Below are positions 42,300 to 50,938 of a DNA stretch of 64,000 nt, in pieces. The DNA lies in assembly GCA_021325025.1 (NCBI GenBank), contig JAJPHZ010000039.1:124001-188000 (forward strand). Direction: 5' to 3'. Source of the DNA: Pseudomonadota bacterium (GTDB lineage Bacteria; Desulfobacterota; Binatia; Binatales; Binataceae). Position 1 is the stretch's first letter. The number at the start of each line of letters is the position of its first letter. The position numbers and the translations under genes were made by a program. The notes beneath the pieces were generated by a model. That model ran no database searches and was not told the DNA's origin. It saw only the letters and a program-made list of their open reading frames with translations.

Positions 42300-43673
42300 A
42301 TGGTCCAGGCACGAAACAGGAACTCGGTGGCTTTACGCACCCTGCAAATCGGAGCCGGGATAGTGGCTGTTCTGTTCTTCTTCAATGGCCGTTATCCCGC
42401 CCTGCTGCGGGACGCTGAACTGAAGGCTTTTGATCTGCGCATGTACGCCCAGGGGACTCGCAAGCCCAGCGGGCGGGTGGTGATTGCCGCGATCGACGAT
42501 AAGAGCATCGCCCAACTGGGCCGATGGCCCTGGCCGCGCACGGTTTTGGCGCGGCTGACGGCGGCGTTAAAGTCCTACAACGCGGCCGTGGTAGGCTTCG
42601 ACTTGGTGTTCAGCGAACGCGACTACTACGACCTGCAGCGTGAGCGGGGCGCCGACGGCGCCAGGATGTCGGCTCTGCGCGCGACTGCAGTCAGCAACGA
42701 TGAAGCATTCGCCGATGCCATCCGGGCCCAGGGCAACACCTTTATCGGCTATTCGCTGCAAGTCGGGTCTGGGGACGGCAACCAGGAAATTACGCCCGGA
42801 TTTGTGGACAAGATCGATGCTCCCGCACCGCTGGTGTACGATCATGTGCGGCTTGCCGAGCGCGGCTTGTTGCCGCCTGTACCGCAAGCGGTCGCCTATC
42901 TGCCCAATCTTGGGGTAATCAACCGTGCCGCACGCGGGGCCGGATATTTCGATACTCCGACTGACGCGGACGCAGTGTTTCGCTCCGAGATGATGGTGAT
43001 ACGGTTGGGCAAGCTCTACTGCGAGCCATTAATTCTGGCGCTGGTTAGCGCATATACCAACCGGGCGCCGACCACGGTGGCCCTGGCGGACTTTGGTGTG
43101 GCGGGTGTTGGTGTCGGTGCGGTCAAGATCCCGGTCGATGAGCAGGGACGGATGCTGGTCAATTTCCGCGGTCCCGCGCATACCTTTCCTTACTACTCGG
43201 TCAGCGACGTGATCGCCCATCGGGTTCCGGCCGCCGCACTGGCCAACAAGATCGTGCTCGTCGGTGCGTCCGCGCTGGGGGTGGGCGATCGTTGGTCCAC
43301 TCCGATGGGGGCTGATTTTCCGGGCGTCGAAATTCACGCCAACGCGATCGACAACATCCTGCAAGGCGACTTCATCCAGCGCTCCGACACCACTACGGGC
43401 GTGGCGATTGTGGCGGCGGCGATAATGGGGCTGACGGTCAGCGCCGCCGTTGCCTACCTGTCCGCATCGTGGTCGCTGGTCGCGGCCGCGGCGATGATTT
43501 GCGGCTATTTCGTCTTGGCCCAGTACCTGCTGATGGCTGACGGGTTGCTGGTGGGGGTGCTGTTCCCGATTATCACCGCGTTCGTCACCTACGCGGGACT
43601 GGCCAGCTACCGCTTCATCCGCGAGGAACGCGAAAACCGGGTTCTGCGCCACGCGATCAACGAATCCCGCTGA
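42300..43673 (+). CDS. CHASE2 sensor protein lacking an output domain
   Basis: 457-residue membrane protein. An N-terminal helix (about 15-30) leads into a CHASE2 extracellular sensor (AELKAFDLRMYAQGTRKPSGRVVIAAIDDKSIAQLGRWPWPR, VVGFDLVFSERDYYDL), ending with HRVPAAALANKIVLVGASALGVGDRWSTPMGADFPGVEIHANAIDNIL. Three closely spaced helices follow (about 365-440). The frame then stops 18 residues after the last helix (FIREERENRVLRHAINESR). Most CHASE2 proteins continue into an adenylate cyclase, kinase or diguanylate cyclase domain, and none follows in any frame. It may signal through a partner or be a truncated cyclase. GTG 42327 is a good alternative start. Confidence 0.85.
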   Translation: MVQARNRNSVALRTLQIGAGIVAVLFFFNGRYPALLRDAELKAFDLRMYAQGTRKPSGRVVIAAIDDKSIAQLGRWPWPRTVLARLTAALKSYNAAVVGFDLVFSERDYYDLQRERGADGARMSALRATAVSNDEAFADAIRAQGNTFIGYSLQVGSGDGNQEITPGFVDKIDAPAPLVYDHVRLAERGLLPPVPQAVAYLPNLGVINRAARGAGYFDTPTDADAVFRSEMMVIRLGKLYCEPLILALVSAYTNRAPTTVALADFGVAGVGVGAVKIPVDEQGRMLVNFRGPAHTFPYYSVSDVIAHRVPAAALANKIVLVGASALGVGDRWSTPMGADFPGVEIHANAIDNILQGDFIQRSDTTTGVAIVAAAIMGLTVSAAVAYLSASWSLVAAAAMICGYFVLAQYLLMADGLLVGVLFPIITAFVTYAGLASYRFIREERENRVLRHAINESR

Positions 43674-43870
43674 ACTTCCGCCCGACGTTTGCCAACTGAC
43701 TGCTCTTGGGCTGCGCTGACATTTAGAGCGCTCGTCGCTACTTCTCGACCACTGGCGGGGCGGTTGTGCTAAGGTTGTTGAGCAGACGCCATGACTGAGC
43801 ATGGAGCAGGGGCGAGGCCTGGTTCGGGGGGTGGCGACCCGTTAGCGGTGCAGGGCAGATTCTCGAACTG

Positions 43871-46060
43871 ATGGGACCTCTGTCTGTAATCGCCGCCGCG
43901 GCGGCGCCCGCGGTGGCATTGGGCCTTGCGGCCGCATCGCTGGTAGGGTCCGCCCTGATGCATGAATTGCTGGCGCTGGCGGCTGCGATCGTGATGGCGG
44001 GCGCGCTCGGATTCGCCTTCCGCCGTCTACGCCAGCCGCTGGTGGTAGGCGAGCTCATCGCCGGCATCGTACTGGGCCCGGCTGTTTTAGGCCACCTGTC
44101 GCCCCACGCCTTCGCTTTTCTCTTCACGCCCCAGGCCTTTGGGTTTTTGAGCCAGATCGCCTCGGTCGCCATCATTCTGTACATGTTTTTAGCGGGCCTG
44201 GAACTGGAACCGGCCCTGTTGCGTCAGCAAAGCGCGGCGAGCGCGCTGATTTCTCTGTCCTCCGTTTTTATCCCCTTCGTGATCGGCGGCCTTGTTGCCG
44301 CACCGGCGTTTGGCGCACTCTCGCCGCTGTCGGGCGGGACATTTTACTTCGCCTTTTTCCTGGGATTGGCCCTGGCGGTAACTGCTTTTCCGGTCCTGGC
44401 GCGCATCCTCATCGACCGCCGCGTCCACAAAACACCGATCGGTGCGACCTCACTGGCGGCCGGCGCGCTGGGTGACGTGACGATTTGGTCGCTGTTGGGG
44501 GTGATGCTGGGGCTGTGGCAGGCGCGTGAAAGCGGCGCAATCACGACGGCAGCGCTGATTGCCGGATTCGTCCTAATCCTGGCGGGCGTGTTCCGGCCGC
44601 TGATGATGCGCCTGTCGGTGGTCTATGGCAATCGCGGCCGGCTGACCCAGGGCGTCATCACCACCATCTTCGTCTCGCTGCTGCTATGCGCGTTGGCGGC
44701 GCAGGTCGTCGGCCTGCACGCGCTGCTGGGCGCTTTCGCGCTGGGCGCGGTGATGCCGCATGACAGCGGGATGTCGCGCGAACTGACCGACCGCCTCGAA
44801 GACCTGGTAGTGGTGCTGTTGCTGCCGGCGTTTTTCGCGATGGTCGGTTTGCAGACCGATTTCACGGTGTTCGGTGCGCGCCAATGGCTGCTGTGCGGTG
44901 CGCTCGTCGCGTTGGCCTCGGCGGCGAAGTTTGGCGCCGGCGCGTTGGCCGCGCGCCTGTCGGGCGCGCGATGGCGCGACGCGTCGGTGGTGGGCGTGCT
45001 GATGAATACGCGCGGCCTGATCGAGTTGATTGTGCTCGACATCGGGTTGCAGCTCGAGATCATCGGCCCCGAGCTGTTCACCATGCTGGTGCTGATGACG
45101 CTGGCGGCGACGGCCGCAACCGCGCCCGTCATCGACTGGCTGATTCCAGCCGCTGGCGCGCAGGCGGACCATGAACCCACCGCCACGATCAGTCCGGCGC
45201 TGGGCCCGGTGCGCCGCGCGGCAATCGTGGTGGCGATCTCCAACCCCGAAGGCGCACCCAACCTGCTCGACCTCGCATTGGAGGCCAATCGCCCCGAGGA
45301 TCCGCCCCCGCATGTCGTGGCGCTGGCGCGCCGGCCCCCGGAAGGAGTGCGCTCGGGGCTGCGCGAAGTCGACCAGCGCGTCGCTCCCCAGCCGCCGGCG
45401 CTGGCCGCCGCCCTCGACCATGTTCATGCGCGAGGCACGGCGGTCACCTCGCAGGCGGTATGGACCGACGACCCCGCACTGGACATCCTGCGCGCCGCCC
45501 AAGAGGCGCAAAGCGAATGGCTGCTGCTGGGTGCGCATCACGCGGTCTTCGGTTCCGACCTGCGCGGCGGCGTGGTGCGCTCGATCGCCGAGCGGGCGGA
45601 AGCGATTCCGGTCAATGTTGCAGTCCTGACCCCAGGCCTGAACCAACCGCTGGACCGGGTGTTTGCGGTGGTCGATCACAGTGCGCACGGGCGCGCCGCG
45701 CTTGAGTTGGGTATCCGCCTGGTCAAGCGGACCAAGCGCAGTCTGCACGTTATCCTGGTGCCGCGCGCGGATATCAAACCCGATCTGCCGCTGCTCGAAA
45801 TGGTCCGCGCGATTGGCCGCGCCGAGGGCCTGCGTCTGCACACCGACGTGCTGGCCGAGCGCAGCGCGGCGCAACTGGCGCGCCAGGCGCCCGGCCCGCT
45901 GATCATTCTGGGCACCAATCTGCTCGACGAATTTGGCCTGCCGCCCGGAGATCTGGCCAAAGCGGGCCATTCGATGGTCGTCGTGCAGGGCGCGCAGACC
46001 CAGCGCATGGGCCTGCGCGCCGAGTACGAGCGCGGCGCGGCCGGCTCCAAGCGCGGCTGA
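43871..46060 (+). CDS. Kef-type cation:proton antiporter with C-terminal Usp-like domains
   Basis: 729-residue CPA2-family transporter. About 12-13 helices span residues 1-425: LVVGELIAGIVLGPAVLG near the first core helices, GALGDVTIWSLL carrying the central Asp of the ion site, and NTRGLIELIVLDIG near the end. Residues 440-715 contain two universal-stress-protein-like halves (RRAAIVVAISNPEGAPNLLDLALEA and LDRVFAVVDHSAHGRAALELGIRLV), which often bind nucleotides and regulate the antiporter. The likely cargo is K+ or Na+ against H+. It follows the CHASE2 gene on the same strand after 197 bp. Confidence 0.88.
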   Translation: MGPLSVIAAAAAPAVALGLAAASLVGSALMHELLALAAAIVMAGALGFAFRRLRQPLVVGELIAGIVLGPAVLGHLSPHAFAFLFTPQAFGFLSQIASVAIILYMFLAGLELEPALLRQQSAASALISLSSVFIPFVIGGLVAAPAFGALSPLSGGTFYFAFFLGLALAVTAFPVLARILIDRRVHKTPIGATSLAAGALGDVTIWSLLGVMLGLWQARESGAITTAALIAGFVLILAGVFRPLMMRLSVVYGNRGRLTQGVITTIFVSLLLCALAAQVVGLHALLGAFALGAVMPHDSGMSRELTDRLEDLVVVLLLPAFFAMVGLQTDFTVFGARQWLLCGALVALASAAKFGAGALAARLSGARWRDASVVGVLMNTRGLIELIVLDIGLQLEIIGPELFTMLVLMTLAATAATAPVIDWLIPAAGAQADHEPTATISPALGPVRRAAIVVAISNPEGAPNLLDLALEANRPEDPPPHVVALARRPPEGVRSGLREVDQRVAPQPPALAAALDHVHARGTAVTSQAVWTDDPALDILRAAQEAQSEWLLLGAHHAVFGSDLRGGVVRSIAERAEAIPVNVAVLTPGLNQPLDRVFAVVDHSAHGRAALELGIRLVKRTKRSLHVILVPRADIKPDLPLLEMVRAIGRAEGLRLHTDVLAERSAAQLARQAPGPLIILGTNLLDEFGLPPGDLAKAGHSMVVVQGAQTQRMGLRAEYERGAAGSKRG

Positions 46061-46156
46061 GCGCGGCCGGTTCAGCAATTTTTCCCCTTGGCCAAAAACG
46101 AAGCGGGAAGCACCTTCGCCAACGGACAACCAGTTCTCGCCGCGATCCGAATCTGC

Positions 46157-46228
46157 TCCCCTTCCCGTTCAGGGAGGGGGCCGGGGGTTAGGTTCCTGCC
46201 GACGAGCGCGAGCAGCCGACGCTCGCGC
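46157..46228. terminator. Hairpins after the antiporter gene
   Basis: CTCCCCTTCCC-GTTCAG-GGAGGGGG near 46158-46183 is an imperfect hairpin resembling the repeats at 6724 and 39186. A perfect 8-bp stem GCGCGAGC (46206-46213) / GCTCGCGC (46221-46228) with a 7-nt loop follows. They lie between convergent genes and may end transcription from both sides. Confidence 0.4.
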
Positions 46229-46311
46229 GTCATCGACCGGCGGCGACACGCGTCCTACTAATTGTAGGTGCTCACGACCAGCCCGAAGGTTGGTTTCAAT
46301 TGTCACGCAAC

Positions 46312-47085
46312 CTAGGCGCGTGGTCTGGTGGACACCCAATGTTCGCCCGCGGCCAGGCCCTCCAGCGCCAGCCCCAGGCTCAGGTTGTCGAGCATCAGGC
46401 GCTTTAAATGCAGCGTCAGCACCTGACGCGCGTAGCGCACCGCCAGCGGCGGCTTGTCCGTGATCTGGCGCGCCAGCTCCCAGGCCCGCGGCAGCAGCTG
46501 GTCGCGCGGCATCACCTCCGCGACCAGCCCCATGTCCAGCGCCTGACGGGCGGAGATTTTCTGACCGGTCAACAGAAAGTAGCGCCCGCGATTAAATCCC
46601 ATCAGCAGCGGAAACACGACGTGCACGCCGTCGCCCGGAACCAGCCCGCCGGGAAAATGAGGCAGGTCCTGGAACTCAGCGTGGTCGGCCGCCAGCACGA
46701 CGTCGCACAGCAGCGCCAGCTCGGCATGGATCAGCGCCGGGCCGTTGACCGCCGCGATCATCGGTACTTCGATGTCAAGATGGTTCATGAGCAGATGCTT
46801 GCCGTCGGAAAAGGTGTGATCCCAGGCCCCGGGCGGGACCTTGGTGGTATCGCCGCCCCAGAGCGCATCGGCGATGAATTCATCCCCGGTGCCGGTAATG
46901 ATTACCGCCTTATTGTCGCGGTCGCGCGCGACCTCGCCGAAGGCATAGGACAGCTCCTCGTGCGGACGCATCCCCCATTTGAGCGGCCCGCCCTTGGAAT
47001 GCAGGGTCATCTGCAGGATACCGTCGGTGCGTTCCATCTTGATGAACTTGTACTTGCCCGCGTAATCTTCCAGCTTGATCGCCAT
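46312..47085 (-). CDS. Crotonase-family enzyme, 6-oxocamphor hydrolase-like
   Basis: 257-residue crotonase-superfamily enzyme. IAAVNGPALIHAELALLCDVVLAA is the fold signature, but the usual catalytic Glu pair of enoyl-CoA hydratase is not evident. Instead, residues matching those I recall for Rhodococcus 6-oxocamphor hydrolase are present at nearly the same numbers: Trp37 (Trp40), His120 (His122), His143 (His145), Asp152 (Asp154) and Glu242 (Glu244). That enzyme cleaves cyclic beta-diketones by retro-Claisen attack of water and also has about 257 residues. A role in C-C cleavage of a diketone is therefore more likely than CoA-ester hydration. AGGAGG lies six bases before ATG 47085. It is divergent from the CitE-like gene. 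Confidence 0.8.
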   Translation of the reverse strand: MAIKLEDYAGKYKFIKMERTDGILQMTLHSKGGPLKWGMRPHEELSYAFGEVARDRDNKAVIITGTGDEFIADALWGGDTTKVPPGAWDHTFSDGKHLLMNHLDIEVPMIAAVNGPALIHAELALLCDVVLAADHAEFQDLPHFPGGLVPGDGVHVVFPLLMGFNRGRYFLLTGQKISARQALDMGLVAEVMPRDQLLPRAWELARQITDKPPLAVRYARQVLTLHLKRLMLDNLSLGLALEGLAAGEHWVSTRPRA

Positions 47086-47122
47086 CGCCGTCCTCCTGTC
47101 GGACTGTGGTTGGTTCGGCCCG

Positions 47123-47130
47123 AGTATACT
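47123..47130. promoter_or_regulatory. AGTATACT palindrome giving -10-like TATACT on both strands
   Basis: In the 96-bp divergent region between the crotonase and CitE-like genes, AGTATACT reads TATACT on either strand. No strong -35 is seen on either side. It may serve as overlapping divergent -10 elements. Confidence 0.3.
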
Positions 47131-47181
47131 TGAGGCCGCAGGCCCAAGGCACGGCGATACGCAATGGGTGCGAGGTGAGGT

Positions 47182-48054
47182 ATGGAGCCGCGCTCGATGC
47201 TGTTTGTGCCCGGTGACAGCGAACGCAAGCTGGCCCGGGGCGAAAGTTCCGGGGCCGACGCTTTGGTGCTCGACCTTGAAGATTCCGTGCCCGCCGACCG
47301 GCTGGGCGCGGCGCGCGCGATGGTGCGCGAGTACCTGGGCAGCCATCGCGAACGCGCCCGCCAGCAACTGTGGGTGCGCGTCAATCCGCTGTCCAGCGGC
47401 AAGACACTGGCCGACCTGGCCGCAATCGCCGCGGGCGCACCCGACGGCATCATGCTGCCCAAGACCAACTCGGCTGCCGACGTGGTCGTCGCGAGCCATT
47501 ACCTGTCGGCGCTGGAGGTCCGTGATGGACTGGACGAAGGACGCGTGCGGATCTTTGCAATCGCCACTGAAACCGCGCCGTCGCTGTTCGCGTTGGGGAG
47601 CTATACCGGATGCAGTCCGCGGCTGGCCGGGATGACCTGGGGCGCCGAGGACCTGGCCGCCGCGCTCGGCGCTGCGACCAATCGCGACGAGCGGGGCGAG
47701 TTGGAATTTACCTATCGGCTGGCGCGCTCGCTGTGTCTGGCCGGCGCGGTGGCGGCGGGCGTTCAGCCGCTGGACACCGTGTTCGTCGATTTCCGCGATG
47801 CTGCCGGTCTGCGCGCCGAGGCGCGCGCAGCGGCGCGGGCGGGATTCACCGGCAAGATCGCGATTCATCCCGACCAGGTGCCGATCATCAACGACGCCTT
47901 CACGCCCACCGCGGAGGAGATTGCGCACGCCCATCGCGTAATCGAGGCGTTCGCCGCGGGCGCCGGTACCGTGTCGCTGGACGGCAAGATGCTCGACATG
48001 CCCCATCTCAAGCAGGCGCAGCGCGTTCTGGCACTGGCCGCGCTGGTGCGCTGA
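47182..48054 (+). CDS. HpcH/HpaI-family CoA ester lyase (CitE-like)
   Basis: 290-residue TIM-barrel lyase of the citrate lyase beta/malyl-CoA lyase family. The N-terminus PRSMLFVPGDSERKLARGESSGADALVLDLEDSVP is diagnostic, with the Glu and Asp metal ligands in LDLEDSV. WVRVNP has the substrate-binding Arg, IFAIATETAPSLFAL has the second metal-ligand region, and GKIAIHPDQVPIIN closes the barrel. Relatives cleave malyl-, citramalyl- or beta-methylmalyl-CoA into acetyl- or propionyl-CoA plus glyoxylate or pyruvate. The exact substrate is not readable. A purine-rich GAGGTGAGG lies before ATG 47182. It is followed after 62 bp by an LLM oxidoreductase gene. Confidence 0.88.
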   Translation: MEPRSMLFVPGDSERKLARGESSGADALVLDLEDSVPADRLGAARAMVREYLGSHRERARQQLWVRVNPLSSGKTLADLAAIAAGAPDGIMLPKTNSAADVVVASHYLSALEVRDGLDEGRVRIFAIATETAPSLFALGSYTGCSPRLAGMTWGAEDLAAALGAATNRDERGELEFTYRLARSLCLAGAVAAGVQPLDTVFVDFRDAAGLRAEARAAARAGFTGKIAIHPDQVPIINDAFTPTAEEIAHAHRVIEAFAAGAGTVSLDGKMLDMPHLKQAQRVLALAALVR

Positions 48055-48116
48055 TTGACAAGCGGGCGCGGAAGTGGCGGTATGCGCTGCAAGGCTTAAA
48101 GAGGAGGTTGACGCAC

Positions 48117-49007
48117 ATGAAGGTCGGCATGGCAGCCATCGGCCTCGGTCCCTTCAGCGATCCCGACATCATGGCCCACGTCGCGATTACGGCCGAACGA
48201 TGCGGCTTCGAATCGCTATGGGCGCCTGATCATTCGGCGATTCCCGACGGGCATCAGACCAAATGCCCCTACACGCCCGACGGCGAGATTCCCGGCGGTC
48301 CCGACGCGCCGCTGGCCGAGCCCATCACGGCGCTGTCGTTCGTGGCTGGCCTGACCTCCAAAATCAAGCTCGGCACCGGCATCATGATCCTCCCCCAGCG
48401 CCATCCGTTATACGTGGCCAAGGAAGTCGCCACCCTGGACGTGGTTTCCAAGGGGCGGGCACAACTGGGAATCGGCAGCGGATGGTGTGCGGAGGAGTTT
48501 GCGGCGCTGGGCCTGGATTTCCATCGGCGCGGCAAGCGCACCGATGAAGCGATGCAGGCGCTGCGCGCGCTGTGGCGCGAGGATCCGTCCACTTTCAAAG
48601 GCACCCATTTCAACTTCGAGCGCATCCGCAGCTTTCCCAAGCCGGTGCAAAAGGGCGGCGTCCCGCTCCTGGTCGGCGGTCATTCGCGCGCCGCGGCGCG
48701 GCGCGCCGCGCGCTTCGGCGACGGCTTCTACCCGCTGACTCCGATCGTCGATGCGGACGTAAGCAAAATTGACTTCATCAACGAAATCAAATCCATGATC
48801 GGCTGGCTCAAGGAGGAATGTGCCAAGGTCGGACGTAAGTCCGACGGATTCGATATCACCACCGGCGCCGGCCCCGATCTGGACGTGATCAGACGCCTGG
48901 AAGATATCGGCGTCACGCGCGTGTTCATGAACTCGCCCGCCACCGACCGCGACGGCATCAGCCGCGCGTTTGAGAAAATCGGCAATGACGTGATTGCGCG
49001 GCTCTGA
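48117..49007 (+). CDS. LLM-class flavin-dependent oxidoreductase (F420-type)
   Basis: 296-residue luciferase-like protein of the probable-F420-dependent group. MKVGMAAIGLGPFSDPDIMAHVAITAERCGFESLWAPDH opens the barrel, KLGTGIMILPQRHPLYVAKEVATLDVVSKGRAQLGIGSGWCAEEFAALG is the conserved middle, and VPLLVGGHSRAAARRAARFGDGFYPL binds the cofactor phosphate in relatives. It is the second such enzyme here (the other is at 39221). AGAGGAGG lies upstream of ATG 48117. It is probably co-transcribed with the CitE-like lyase. The substrate is unknown. Confidence 0.87.
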   Translation: MKVGMAAIGLGPFSDPDIMAHVAITAERCGFESLWAPDHSAIPDGHQTKCPYTPDGEIPGGPDAPLAEPITALSFVAGLTSKIKLGTGIMILPQRHPLYVAKEVATLDVVSKGRAQLGIGSGWCAEEFAALGLDFHRRGKRTDEAMQALRALWREDPSTFKGTHFNFERIRSFPKPVQKGGVPLLVGGHSRAAARRAARFGDGFYPLTPIVDADVSKIDFINEIKSMIGWLKEECAKVGRKSDGFDITTGAGPDLDVIRRLEDIGVTRVFMNSPATDRDGISRAFEKIGNDVIARL

Positions 49008-49008
49008 T

Positions 49009-49518
49009 TCAGGCCGAAGCCGAGCCGGCCCGTTCTGCCACCGGACCGGCCGCGACGCGCGGCGCCGCGAGGCGGATGCGGCGGACGGCGGCAACGAGGA
49101 TGAACGCGGTGGCGGCGCCTGCCGCGTCAAGCTTGATATCGAGCAGGCTGCAACTGCGGTCGGGCAGGAAATACTGATGGCCCTCGTCGGCCAGAGCCAG
49201 CAGGACACACACGATCAAAGCGGTTAAGGGACGCAGCCCCAGCGCCCAGAGCAGAATCAGGAACAACACGAAGTATTGAAGGAAATGCCCCGTCCACCTC
49301 ACCAGCGACAGATAAAAGAACAATTTCTCGTCGCCGGTGACGTGTAACACCGACCTGAAGATCGGATAGAACAGCGGTTCCATCCGGACAGCGGAAAACA
49401 GCGACGTGCCCAGCCAATAGACGATCACCGCGACCACGCCGAACAGGCACAGCCTCAATGGCCATCCAAGGCGTATCGTGGCGGCGGCAAACACCGCCGC
49501 GTTGCTCCGCTCGGCCAT
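49009..49518 (-). CDS. VanZ-like family membrane protein
   Basis: 169-residue membrane protein with four predicted helices (about 16-40, 66-90, 95-112, 131-148). The VanZ-like signature is visible as RWTGHFLQYFVLFLILLWAL and then ADEGHQYFLPDRSCSLLDIKLDAAGA, the E-x2-Q-x-F-x-P-x-R-x4-D pattern. VanZ gives low-level teicoplanin resistance in enterococci, but most relatives have no known role. Its stop lies 1 bp from the convergent LLM-oxidoreductase stop. Confidence 0.8.
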   Translation of the reverse strand: MAERSNAAVFAAATIRLGWPLRLCLFGVVAVIVYWLGTSLFSAVRMEPLFYPIFRSVLHVTGDEKLFFYLSLVRWTGHFLQYFVLFLILLWALGLRPLTALIVCVLLALADEGHQYFLPDRSCSLLDIKLDAAGAATAFILVAAVRRIRLAAPRVAAGPVAERAGSASA

Positions 49519-49544
49519 GCGCCGAGCTTAGCTAATTTCGCGAG

Positions 49545-49550
49545 ATTATA
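49545..49550 (-). promoter_or_regulatory. Possible -10 element of the VanZ-like gene
   Basis: Minus-strand TATAAT at 49550-49545, 27 bp before the ATG at 49518, in an AT-rich stretch. No matching -35 was found. Confidence 0.3.
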
Positions 49551-49764
49551 GAATATTTTCACTCATCATTTCGCCTTAAAATCGCAGGTGCCACCGGTGG
49601 CGCTGCGCCCGCGGGCCGCAGAGCATAGTTTGCAGGGCGCGCTGCCGCCATGCTAATTGGCTGGCCAAAGCCTAGTGCTGCCGGCTTTTTCACCTGCCAT
49701 GCTATTTTGGCGGTCAGGGCTCGGCAGCGCACGAAGCTTGCCGCGAAGCCAGGGAGTGTGATTC

Positions 49765-50850
49765 ATGCGTGCAGCGATATTCAACGGCCCCAGGCAGCCG
49801 CTAGTGCTTGACGAGGTCGACATCGACAAACCCAAGGGCAGGGAAGTATTGGTCAAAAGCGTGGCGTGCGGCGTCTGCCACAGCGACCTGCATTTTGCCG
49901 ACGGCGTGTGGCCGATGATGCCGCCGGCGATCCTCGGTCATGAGACGGCGGGGATCATCGAGGAAGTCGGCAGCGATGTGAGCGAGTTCAAGCCCGGCGA
50001 CCACGTCATCGCCTGCCTGGCGCTGTTCTGCGGGTCGTGCGAAAAATGCTTGAGCGGCAGTCCGCATCTATGCTTCAACACCGGTGCGACCAATCGCAAG
50101 CCGGGCGAGCCGCCCCGGATGCAATACAAGGGCAAGCCGATCCAGGGAATCCTGTCGATGGCGGGGTTTGCCGAAAAGCAATTGCTGCACGAAAACGCCG
50201 TGGTCAAGATTCCCGACGACATCCCGCTGGATCGGGCGGCGCTGGTCGGATGCGGCGTGACCACCGGTGTCGGCGCGGCGCTCAACACCGCCAAGGTCGC
50301 GCCGGGCTCGACGGTGGCGGTGTTTGGATGCGGCGGAATCGGGCTGGCCGCAGTGCAGGGCGCGCGCATCGCCGGCGCGATTCAGATCATCGCGGTGGAC
50401 ATGTTTGAGAGCAAGCTGGCGATGGCGCGGCGGCTGGGCGCAACCGACACCGTCGATGCGTCCTCGGCCGACCCGGTGCAGGCGATCATGGGTATGACCG
50501 GGCGTGGTGTCGATTATGCCTTCGAATGCATCGGGCTCAAGAAAGTGGCCGAACAGGCGATTGCCTGCCTCAAGCCAGGCGGCACCGCGACCGTGATCGG
50601 AATGATCCCGTTGACCGAGAAGGTCGAGATGGATGCGGTATCGTTGCTGGCCGAGCGCAAGCTGCAGGGCTGCTTTATGGGGTCGAGCCGCTTTCGCCTC
50701 GACGCACCGAAGTTCCTGCAATATTACCGGCAGGGGCGGCTTAACCTCGACGACATGGTGACGCGCAAGGGCACGCTGGCGGATATCGACGAGGCGTTCC
50801 GCGCGATGAAAGCCGGCGAGGTGGTTCGCACGGTAATCATGTTCGATTGA
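49765..50850 (+). CDS. Zinc-dependent alcohol dehydrogenase (MDR family)
   Basis: 361-residue medium-chain dehydrogenase that oxidises alcohols to aldehydes or ketones with NAD(P)+. Catalytic zinc ligands are Cys38 (ACGVCHSD), His59-Glu60 (GHET) and a later Cys. Structural zinc is bound by the four-Cys lobe CGSCEKCLSGSPHLC. The Rossmann motif is GCGGIGLAAVQGA. The length and the GATNRKPGEPPRMQYKGKPI loop resemble the long-loop alcohol dehydrogenases of actinobacterial catabolic clusters. It lies upstream of two esterases on the same strand, so it may handle alcohols released by ester cleavage (inference). Confidence 0.9.
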   Translation: MRAAIFNGPRQPLVLDEVDIDKPKGREVLVKSVACGVCHSDLHFADGVWPMMPPAILGHETAGIIEEVGSDVSEFKPGDHVIACLALFCGSCEKCLSGSPHLCFNTGATNRKPGEPPRMQYKGKPIQGILSMAGFAEKQLLHENAVVKIPDDIPLDRAALVGCGVTTGVGAALNTAKVAPGSTVAVFGCGGIGLAAVQGARIAGAIQIIAVDMFESKLAMARRLGATDTVDASSADPVQAIMGMTGRGVDYAFECIGLKKVAEQAIACLKPGGTATVIGMIPLTEKVEMDAVSLLAERKLQGCFMGSSRFRLDAPKFLQYYRQGRLNLDDMVTRKGTLADIDEAFRAMKAGEVVRTVIMFD

Positions 50851-50938
50851 GGCGGGCGCGTGATGCGCCCTGTCAAACAGGCCCCTTAACACACGTGGCG
50901 TGCATCGCGCGCGCCCACAACCAACCAGGTGAAAATCT

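Noticed and set aside
46312..48006. 564-residue version of the crotonase gene
   Set aside because: The extra N-terminal part is antisense to the CitE-like gene. AGGAGG and homology fix the start at 47085.
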